Of a stretch of DNA of 64,000 bases, positions 40,925 to 49,781 are shown piece after piece. The stretch comes from Diplonema papillatum (lineage: Eukaryota; Euglenozoa; Diplonemea; Diplonemida; Diplonemidae), in the NCBI GenBank assembly GCA_030068145.1, contig JAPJBO010000631.1, forward strand, positions 62,001-126,000, written 5' to 3'. Numbering within the stretch: position 1 is the first letter of the stretch; each line of letters opens with the position of its first letter. Below the pieces are notes generated by a model that was given only the letters and a program-made list of their open reading frames with translations, made no database searches and was not told where the DNA came from. Position numbers and translations under genes: made by a program.

Positions 40925-41131
40925 GCAGGGTCAAAACCTTGTGTCTTTTTGGAAATGGCCAAAAAAAAAACTTCCGGAAAAAAATTGGGTGTTTTGAATT
41001 TTAAAATTTTGGAACAAAAACTGCGGTAATTTTTGAGGAAGTTGAGCAATGTTTTTTTTTTCCAAAAAAAAAAATTTGGGGGCCATCGGCCCCGCGGGAG
41101 CGTTTTAAAAAGACACAAGGTTCTGACCCTG
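40925..41131. mobile_element. MITE with CAGGGTC ends, 207 bp
   Basis: CAGGGTCAAAACCTTGTGTC at the left and its inverse at the right (one mismatch). The A/T-rich inside is also largely self-complementary. A half copy lies at 2498-2650. Confidence 0.8.
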
Positions 41132-41385
41132 CATGTTACTGCCTCTTGGTTGCTTTTCCGGCGAGGTCAATGTGCAACTGTTGGAACCTGAACACGGAGC
41201 TGTGTCTTCGTTTCTTCGTGAAGTGTGAACCTCACGAGACTGGACGACTTTGGGAATCGTCAGCCGCTCTCCTTCAAGATCCATTGATCGAACACCATCC
41301 AATTGCATGAAACCTTGCGATTCGATTCACATGCGATGCTCGGTTCTCGGATCTAGGATTTCCAACAAAGCATCAATCGGGTAAA

Positions 41386-42390
41386 TGATCGTTGCGCCGC
41401 CACATTCTCATTCAAACCGGACCTGCCGTAGCGCAGCTTTAGGCATACGTGGCCACGTTGGTCGCGCGCTGTGTTGTCTCATGGTCGCCGCACTCACGAG
41501 ATCATTGGCGTGCATGAGGTCGCCTAGGCATCTTGATGCCTCCGCCATTTCAGGCGAGCGCCGGTGTCCCACGCTTTCTGGCACCTCATGTCTCGCGTTG
41601 CCTTCGCCGGGCAGCGTTGAAGTCGCCCGCAACTACACAGTACTCGTTGTCGCGGACACGATCCAACAGAGCACTGAGGGCCAACTGATGTGCGTGCTGT
41701 TCAGTTGTCCTGGCCGCCGAGTGTGGAGCGTACACGTTTACGAGCCAGCCATTTTCGCCTGCCGCAAGTACCTACTTGTCATGGATTGTACTTGCCATTG
41801 TTCTTGTCATATGACAAGTACAACGTACTCGTCATACGCATGACAAGTACGTGGTGTATGCATACGGCTGTGACTTCTCTGGCAATGTACCTCCTTCGTC
41901 CAGAACGAAGGGGGAGTCGAAAAGGATACTTAGAAGCAGAGTTTCGTGAGTGTCGACGGAACCTACGTCCGCCGCAATCCGGGGTGCATGCAAGCGTGTT
42001 AGTCCCGGAAGCCGACCAGCCGCGCTCCGATCAGGCAACCGAAACTGGTTGTCTCAGGATATGCTGAGCAACTCGCTTTAGCAAAGGTCACGGAACACCA
42101 AATGTTCCCTACCAAACCCCCCGCCCACATCTGACTCTGCCCGCATCCACATCACTCGGTGGTTTTCGTAGCCAATTTCTTTCCAGGCTACTGTGGGTGC
42201 TACTAGCATTGCCACCCCGCCTTTCGACGGGTGTGGTGGGGACTCCCACCATCCCACCTTCCTTGTCACAAACTCGCCTGCCACCCGGATCTGGTTCTCC
42301 TGCAACATGAGCACGTATGATGCACAGGTGCACCAGATGGGCAATCTGCTGCGTTCGGCACAGGGAACGCACGCACATACAGGCACACAC
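41386..42390 (-). pseudogene. LINE (non-LTR retrotransposon) endonuclease fragment
   Basis: The minus strand encodes pieces of an APE-type endonuclease: MLQENQIRVAG (about 42270-42310), GGVAMLVAPTVAWKEIGY (about 42150-42215), VNVYAPHS (about 41720-41743) and CVVAGDFNAA (about 41608-41640), followed by LMHANDLVSAATM. These match, in order, the conserved blocks that nick target DNA in LINEs. The frame is interrupted between 42070 and 41780, where a short palindromic CTTGTCAT(ATG)ACAAG stretch sits, and no reverse transcriptase follows. A fossil copy. Confidence 0.75.
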
Positions 42391-42639
42391 CATGACTACA
42401 AGTGCTGTGCACTCGTCTCTGCTACTGCAGGGCGGGCGCGTTCCTTTTCACCACGACTCATGCTGGATGACACAGAACTGGATGAGAAGCTCTTGCTACG
42501 GCGCTCTGTCAACAGATTTTCGTGGGTGCTGTCACTTTTGGACATCCGTTGCCTGCATGTTGCCTTTAGGAAAGTCCGAAAAATGGCGCTTTGTTTCTGG
42601 GAAAAAAGTACAACCCCTGCTGCAGGACAGGAGTATTTC

Positions 42640-43200
42640 ACCAAAAATCATGCTTGATGGCGCAGAGCTGGACCAGTGACGTTGACAATCCGAATCTAGC
42701 GGCCAGTTGAACTTGGCATTCAGCGAGTTCAGTCATTGAGTTCCTGAAAGCCCGCAGCATCCACCCGAGAGAGGCTGTTAATCGTCTCTGGACGGCTCAC
42801 CTTCGGAACTGCGCCGAACAGTGTCGTCTGCTTTTTCTGCGCTCTGTCCTCATTGTCCTGGCAACTGCGCTTTTGCCCAGGAATTTTGTTCACGAGAGTC
42901 CCTCGTTCCTGCTGAACTGTTGTTGCGATTAGCCCTACTGCCAATGCCAACTGCACTGGTCGGTTGCCAAAAACAGACCGGCTAGCCGGTCTGTTTTCGG
43001 AAATACTTTTGGTTCTAGTTTGTGGGTTCGTATCCACGACAGTAGGGCCCTGGGGTCTCCTCGGAGACACCCCGGCAGCCCGTTTCTGACATTTTGAGGG
43101 TTCTTCCACCCTTCCAGGGAGGGGTCACGACAAGGCCGACAACAGGCAGCGCCAGCTCTTTTGCCACGGTCTGCCAGATCAGCTTCAGAATGGGTTAGGT
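42640..43200 (-). other. Possible upstream part of the LINE, unidentified
   Basis: The minus frame at 42729-43109 reads NPQTRTKSISENRPASRSVF and KKQTTLFGAVPKVSRPETIN, protein-like but without a recognised domain. It sits where the 5' part of the LINE would be. GACCGGCTAGCCGGTC (42970-42985) is a perfect 16-base palindrome. Confidence 0.25.
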
Positions 43201-43233
43201 TGGGCAAGCGGGCCCTAGAACGGGCCAATAAGC

Positions 43234-43620
43234 ATGGAATGGATGCTAAAACGTAAACGGCAGGTCTCTGAAGGAGCCGCAACGCTGCCGAGGAAGCCCC
43301 AAGCCTCCCACAACTGCAGTTTAGAAAACCAACAAGTGACTAAAGGCAAGAAATCCTCACGCAATCACGCAATAGCCAGGCCCCTCCCGACCACTCTCCA
43401 CCCTCACACCATCCAGAAAATGAGAGTGCTGGCCACCCTGTTGGACGAGCTCCGGGAGCAACAGCCGTTCAGCTCGCGAAGCACACAGAACGGTTCCGTC
43501 AAGCTGGTGATGAAGGAACTGCGGAAAGTTCTTATGTTGAGTGGGGGTGACACATCTGAGATCCTCAGCAGGCATTTACCCGCAAGGAACTGTGGGAAAC
43601 TGCTGCAGGAAGTGACCTAG
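43234..43620 (+). CDS. Small unidentified protein, 128 codons
   Basis: An ATG-started frame ending in TAG. The N-terminal part is basic (MEWMLKRKRQ, KGKKSSRNH). The C-terminal half looks folded and helical (MRVLATLLDELREQQPF, GSVKLVMKELRKVLMLSG, SEILSRHLPARNCGKLLQEV). It lies between the LINE remnant and a hAT-like element. No family recognised; it might be a host exon or part of a repeat-encoded protein. Confidence 0.35.
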   Translation: MEWMLKRKRQVSEGAATLPRKPQASHNCSLENQQVTKGKKSSRNHAIARPLPTTLHPHTIQKMRVLATLLDELREQQPFSSRSTQNGSVKLVMKELRKVLMLSGGDTSEILSRHLPARNCGKLLQEVT

Positions 43621-43909
43621 CTCCATTTCTTGCAGTACAGGAAACTGCTTTGAAGAAGGGGTGCGCAGCACCCTTGCGGAGGCTGGATGGATTCGGAAGG
43701 ATCTAGATGACGGTGGGTTTGGGGTAACTCGATGGCAGTGGGATAGCCGCTACAACTAAGTATGCTGCCCCTGTGAGTGCCTGTAGCCCTCAGCATCTCA
43801 GATGAGTAGCAACTACTTCTAGAACATGGTTGTGGGGGGTTCTGGCTAGTTGATCCAGTGGGCGGGGACTGGTTGGTGATATTTTCAAAAAAAAAGCCTA
43901 AACTATCAG

Positions 43910-44790
43910 TAGGGGGGCCTATGCAAGGCAAGCTACAATGGGGCAACTTGGGACAAAAAATATGAGGCTTTTTTACCGCGTTTCAGCTGGAAAACTCATG
44001 CAAACCCCCCAAATAACACTACTGTGGAGTAGCTAGGGTGGTAGGAAGGTGGTTCAGCCCTCGGATCGAACACCTTCTCAGAGGACTTCCTGCTCGGCAC
44101 AGTGTCCCCTGGGCAATTACCATGGAAAAAAGGGAACTTTACAGGAAAGTAGATCTAATCGCGCATTCGGGGGAGATGCTAGACCAAATTTTCGGAGAAA
44201 CGAAACGAAGTTGGCGATTTGAGGAATATGGAACTGGAATTCTGGAGAAAATGGCTTTGCCGCAGTTTATTTTTGCCGGCTTGCTAAATAATGGTTTCCA
44301 TGCCGTACAGCCGGCACTTTCGCAAACCACCAAAAGCCAAGGGACAGAACAGGGCACGTTTTCAAAGGGGCTTCCCCGGCGTAGTTCGCTTCCTCCTCGG
44401 TGAGGGGGAGGACGGGCCCTGCGAGGCACGGGCACGCTTCTTCTGTTCTTTTGCTTCTCCCCGAGACTGCTCGTTCTTTGCCATCATGGTTCGAACTTCT
44501 TCTTCGAGCTCTCCAAAGTGAGGACTCAGCAACTCGACCAGGACATCCTTCTCCCTTCAAATCTCAAAAAAATGGTATCTGGGCAAAAAGACGCTAAGTG
44601 CATTTCCCCAGTAAACCGTCCATGAAGAGTACGGTGTTCACCTGGAGGCTCGAAAATCAGCCAATCTGGGGAGGAAAAATGTGGGGCAACATCCGGGGAA
44701 CATGTATAAAGGCAACAAGTTTTCCGCGGCACGAAAAGCTTGTCAACCACCACCTCTCATAATTTTTGTCCCGGGTACGTGGGTCCCCCT
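43910..44790. mobile_element. hAT-like element, copy 2 (881 bp), with 8-bp TSD
   Basis: Starts TAGGGGGGCCTATG and ends GTACGTGGGTCCCCCT. ACTATCAG flanks it exactly (43902-43909 and 44791-44798). It is the longer form of 7469-7887. The added interior of about 470 bp holds the coiled-coil ORF at 44362-44556. Confidence 0.85.
44362..44556 (-). CDS. Short coiled-coil and basic ORF in the hAT-like element
   Basis: The frame reads VLVELLSPHFGELEEEVRTM then AKNEQSRGEAKEQKKRARAS and a basic tail PRRKRTTPGKPL before a stop at 44362-44364. An acidic/basic heptad-like helix followed by nuclear-localisation-like clusters suits a transposon-encoded DNA-binding or oligomerising protein. It has no ATG before residue about 24 and may be an exon or the end of a longer lost ORF. 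Confidence 0.35.
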   Translation of the reverse strand, partial: REKDVLVELLSPHFGELEEEVRTMMAKNEQSRGEAKEQKKRARASQGPSSPSPRRKRTTPGKPL

Positions 44791-44799
44791 ACTATCAGG

Positions 44800-45420
44800 C
44801 AATAAAAAGACTCGCGCATATGGCTGCTGAGGTCCGGGGTGTAGTCTGTTTGACCTGAACGCGTACAGGCCAAACCGTACAAACAAAGGCACGAGCGCCC
44901 AATTTCTTTTTTTGTGCGAGTTGACCTGTACGCGTTCAGGTTAAGCCGCTGTCAATGTTCCTTTTTAGCTGGTAACAAGTATGCTCTCTACGGAGAGCAT
45001 ACTTGGTTATCGCAAAAGAAAAGAAACCCAGCGTCTCTGAAGGAAACATACTTGTGTTTGCTGTTCGAATCGTACTTTGCCGCCACAGTTCCATTGCCGG
45101 CGGCGCTTTTGGTCGCACTGCGGGAAGAACAGGTATGTTATTTGGATGGCTATATACTAGGATGGCGCGCAGACTAGCAGTTTTCCTTTGAAGTAGAGCT
45201 CATCCTCGCACCAAACTGCCAACGCGCAGACGTTCTTTGCCCGCACCAACGAGTGTGAATATACAGAGTACGGGAAAGAATGCTGGGCACTTAAGGTTCG
45301 AGGGAAAAAACCCCCTTTTCCCCCCTGTGTGCGGCGGGAAAAAAAATAGCCTCACTCCTGAGCGACACCTGGCCGTGCGGCCTTGGCGACTTGCGGGCCT
45401 AGACTCACATGTGGAGGAAG
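44800..45420. other. Stretch without a supported gene
   Basis: Contains a solo end of the TACACCCCGGAC MITE family (GGTCCGGGGTGTA, 44831-44843), an inverted repeat of about 20 bp (GACCTGAACGCGTACAGG / CCTGTACGCGTTCAGGT, 44853-44942) and a GTATGCTCTC/GAGAGCATAC palindrome (44979-45003). Confidence 0.5.
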
Positions 45421-45600
45421 AAATACCGTATGCGGGTTTAATATGAAACGTGCTTAGTACGAAACGGTTTTAATACGAAACGTGTTACCGTCTTCGGAAA
45501 AATATTGGATAGGAAAATATTTGGATAGGAAAAATATTTGGATAGGAAATATTTTGGATAAAACGGCCTTCCGCGGAACATTTGGATATTTTTTCCGGAA
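45421..45600. repeat. TTTGGATAGGAAAAATA short repeats and ACCGTATGCGGGTTTAATA motif
   Basis: Four to five copies of a 16-17 bp A/T-rich unit. The motif ACCGTATGCGGGTTTAATA (45425-45443) recurs in inverse at 58790-58809, which suggests a dispersed element end. Confidence 0.55.
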
Positions 45601-45690
45601 TTTTTCTTTTCGAATTTATGTCTCCTCTGAATGCCCGCACAGCAGCAGCTGCTTTACCCGGACGGGACTTTCTGTTCGGCTCTCTTGATG

Positions 45691-46010
45691 TACACCCCGG
45701 ACACCCACTCCGGATTGCGATGGTGGTTGCGGTCTTTTGTGCGGTCGGCCTCACTCCTTCAATGCGGGAGTGGGACCCCCTCAATGCGGGAGTGGGACCC
45801 CCTCAATGCGGGAATGGGACCCCCTCAATGCGGGAGTGGGACCCCCTCAATGCGGGAGTGGCACCCCCTCAATGAGGGAGTGGCACCCCCTCAATGCGGG
45901 AGTGGCACCCCCTCAATGCGGGAGTGGGACCCCCTCAATGCGGGAGTGGCACTCCCGCACTTTTTCACTCCTCATTGACTTCGTATATGGCTGCTGAAGT
46001 CCGGGGTGTA
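45691..46010. mobile_element. TACACCCCGGAC MITE with expanded 22-bp array
   Basis: TACACCCCGGACACCCACTC at the left and AGTCCGGGGTGTA at the right. The inside is an array of nine to ten units of TCAATGCGGGAGTGGGACCC then CC (45757-45957). The copy at 31012-31180 has three units. Confidence 0.8.
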
Positions 46011-46014
46011 AGAA

Positions 46015-46329
46015 ATGGTCAAATGGTCAAAGGCTGCGTATCAGTGCCGTGCAGCAAAAAAACGAACCAGAGATATCAATCAGAGATACCGCACGAGGAA
46101 CACCGCAGAACGCTCCGCAAAAAAGCGCGGGAAGTACAGCTCGAATGAAAGAGACCTTGAAATAGGTGAGCGAAAACGAACGAACGGGGCTGCTATCACT
46201 TACTCGCTCGTGAGCGTGCTTGCACGCGCGACCGTCGCCCGAACTACTAGGTTGCCAGTCATCGAATCAGAACTTGCACAGAATGGGCTGAAGTGGTGTC
46301 GGAAGCACAACCACGCACAGACGAGCTGA
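46015..46329 (+). other. Possible small ORF, basic, unidentified
   Basis: 104 codons, Lys/Arg-rich first half (KKRTRDINQRYRTRN, AERSAKKRGKYSS) and a helical second half. No family recognised. It starts directly beyond the MITE, so the start may be artificial. Confidence 0.2.
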
Positions 46330-47050
46330 GACAAGCAGAGTACTGAATGAAACCCAGACGGCACAAAATAAATGCGTAGTTTTGTTTTATTCAAAAGAAA
46401 GAAGAGATTAATGGAGCAACACGATATCCCACAAAGCTGCGTCTTGAACTGCGACCATGCTGCGGCGCTTTTCATGCCCAGCCCGACTGCAACACGCCCC
46501 GAAAGGTACTCGTGATGTGCACATTGGCTATGGGCGACAAGCGAAGCGTTACTGTTGTGACTGGTGGGGCTGCGGACGGGACTCCCATCCCCTACCAAGT
46601 GATCCTTGTGGGAAAACCGAGCCGGGTCATTCCCCAGGTCGCAGACACGAAGGGGTTCCACTTGACCTAGACCCCGTATGGGTCAACACCGTGACACAAA
46701 GCAGTACATCGACTGGAATGGTGAGGCGCAAGAAACGGTTCCATCAGCAAGTGCTTTTTCCTTCTGCGAATCGAATCATCAGCGTCCCCGTTGCTTCCTA
46801 GTCGTTGGGTCGGAGCGTCCAAAGCGCTCTCAGCCTAAAATTTCGTGGCTCATAAGGCGGGGGGGAAAACCATAGTTAGGGGGGCGGGGGAATACGTTCT
46901 GGACTTAACAACCGGAAATCGTCTTGAACTTTGATCGGACCGGAAAAATATTTGGATCAGTATAATTCGTTGTCATTTACCCCCCCCCCCCCCCCCCTGA
47001 GGCCTAAATTTTGGCCGAGGGGGGTAGGGGTAGGGGGTACACGGTGCAGT
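46330..47050. other. Stretch without a supported gene
   Basis: Mixed sequence. GGGGGGAAAACCATAGTTAG near 46860 resembles the GGGGAAAATCTTAGTT motif at 28860 and 25735. A run of sixteen or more C is at 46981-46997. Confidence 0.4.
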
Positions 47051-48566
47051 AGTAAACTTGTAAAATGACCCTTTTACTAGTAAATTTACTAGTAAAAACT
47101 TTTACTAGTAAAGTTTACAGTTTTACTAGTAAAATTTACAAGTGCACTAGTAAATTTTACTAGTGCACTTGTAAATTTTACTAGTGCACTTGTAAGAATT
47201 ACAAGTGAATTCAGGTGTTTTTCAGTCCAAAACAGTGATTTATAGGGGGTTTTGCGTGAAAAATTGCGAGATCGAAAACTGGGGAGGTTTGGTCGATGTG
47301 CACTACCCCTCGGACTGAGTTGGGCAGGGTTGTTGGGGGCCTTGATGGGAATCATCTCCCCTGATAGACAGCGGCGCCGTTGAAAAAGGATGAGAGGAGC
47401 AGCGCGCACCCAACTGGAACTGTACGCACTGTCCAGCCCCTTTACCCTGAGACTTTTGTTGAGCTAGTTGACAGCTGCCGAGGAAAAGCGTCTACAAAAT
47501 GAGAAGAAACGGAGGCAAGAGAGACGCACTGTGAGTGGTGTCGTGCCAAATTCACAACAGTGAAACACACTCTACAATAGCGACGTGAGCGGGGAGCGGG
47601 GAACCCTGGGCAGAAGCGGCCGCCTGACTGTTGCGAATACTTCCAGTCGGTCCGAGCATGCCTACCATTTCCCGACACGCTTCGGCACGGAGGCTTTGCC
47701 CAAGCAGGGATCTTGACATTGTTGTTGCCGCAGTGAGGAGTTCCACACAGCCCATCAATGTAACACTCGGGCTCGACCATAATAGTCAGAATTTGTGAGG
47801 TTTCGTAAACATGAAAAAGCGGACGAGGCAGCAGGAAGAGTGCTAAACGGACGAAGCGTCTTTGATGTGGATCAATATGTATGCGCCCAAGATGCCGCCG
47901 GCCTTGTGCAGATGGAAGAGATCGGCAGGTTTGCACGGGGGACCCTCGAGCATCAGAGAGCGACTAAACGCGCCACAGAGCAGCATCAACGGCAAGACGC
48001 TGCACCAACTCCGGAGGTCCAGCGGAGCAGTGCGCTAGTGAGGCAATCGATTCTACAAAACGGCACAACGGAGATATGTGGTTTAGGAGGGTGCAACGAA
48101 AAGGCCACCTCTCAACACATTCTGACAGGGGGCGACACAGCGCACCTTAGATGGTTTCAGCCGGAGGCGGACCAAAGGCCGGTGTTCGGGCACCCACCCG
48201 AATGCAGGCCCTGGACGCCTATGCGAAGGGAACCACGCGGTAATCCGGAGTGTGGCTCTACGCGTGCCAGCTGCCCGGGAGACAAGTGCGCTGAATGGGC
48301 AACATGGGCCCTACAAGCATAGGAAGAAGGTGAGAACGCAAGCACGGCAGCGGCAGCAACACCCCAATAATCAACGACAATAAAATGAAGCAGTAGGCAC
48401 ACCGCGTTCGTTCCCAACACCCCGACCCGACCAAAGCAACCGCCAAACCCCAAGAAGTACTAATCTCACGGCAACAGCCCAAACAACTTCCCCTAGAACC
48501 TCGTGTGACAAGAATCCTTCAGCCCTCGAAACCCCCCGTGGATCTTCCATACCATAAGCAGAAGAA

Positions 48567-48675
48567 AGTTGGACCGGAAATATGTTGGACCGAAAATATA
48601 TTGGACCGGACAAAGGTTGGACCGCGGACGACCAAAACAATTGGACCATTTTGTCCGGTCCAACATATTTCCGCC
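48567..48675. mobile_element. Small foldback element, GGACCGGACAAA type
   Basis: GTTGGACCGGAAATATGTTG and TTGGACCGGACAAA on the left pair with TTTTGTCCGGTCCAACATAT on the right. A sister copy is at 49195-49275. Confidence 0.65.
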
Positions 48676-49194
48676 CAGGCACGTATCCACTTAGGCGGGG
48701 TTGGGTCGATGGGCATGAGGTAAAAAATGTCCCGTGACAAATGGGTAGTCAGGCGCGAGAGATGCGTTGCGTTTCTTCTTGAGCGTACCAAGATCGTCGT
48801 TTATTGGCGGCTCATACTTTTTCCTTCACTGTCAGCCACACAACCTCGAGCCATCTCGTTTGCACTCTGCATTTTTGCGTTTGCACTCTACCAAAGCAAT
48901 GGGACAGACGGTGGACGCATCTTGGTCCACCCTCGGCACTGACCAACCGCAACCGGTCGCGATCAAACATCCTTCCGCGCAAGGAAGATCTTGTGATTCC
49001 ACCACAGGGCCATGGCGACCAATGACCATGGCCAGGGTGCTTCGTTGCGAGTTGCTGGAGGGAACTCAGCGGGTTACGCAGCGCCGCGCAGTGTTCGGGA
49101 ACTCCTGGCGGCGGACCCATGCGCGACTACGGAGTGGAGCGAGTGCTGGCCAGCCGCAAAACTGCACCAAGTACACAGAACCCCCCGAAAAAAA

Positions 49195-49275
49195 GTGGCC
49201 GGACAAAAGTTGGACCACCAGAGCCCAAAATAGGTGAGTTGGACCATTTTGTCCGGTCCAACTTATTTCCGTTTA
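49195..49275. mobile_element. Small foldback element, second copy
   Basis: GGCCGGACAAAAGTTGGACC pairs with GGACCATTTTGTCCGGTCCA. Shorter than the first copy. Confidence 0.65.
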
Positions 49276-49781
49276 TCGGTATTTGCCCTTCAGAGTTGAC
49301 CGCACTGTTGCCCACGACTCAGTCCAAAAAATGGATGCCAAGCCTGTCCGGCACAAGACGCACGCAGGCAGAGATATTCGTAACCTCCTGGGCCAAAAGC
49401 AAGATACCAGAGCGTCTTTTGCCGTGCAACTCTATTTCTGGTACCAGGACGTACCTGTGCACGACTCTGCTCTGAGAGGACAAGAACGCCTCCTCCTTCG
49501 CGCTCCGTCTCTTCCGATGTTATTGTCCCGTGTTCCCACCGCATCGAGCCACAGGGGGGTCGTGTTCGAGTGTTCACGTTTGCCTTGGAGTGCGGGAAAT
49601 CTGGATTGACGCGGTCTGCCTACGCGCGGGGCTCTCAAGCACTGGGTTGTCACTTTGCTCTGCTCTCCCAGCCCCATTTTGACGAGTTAGGTGAAAAAGA
49701 AGCCGGTTCTTCTGAAGGTGTGCTTCACTTGCCACAGTTTCTTCTTGTTTCACCCCAAAACACCTGCCAAAACACCTGAAA

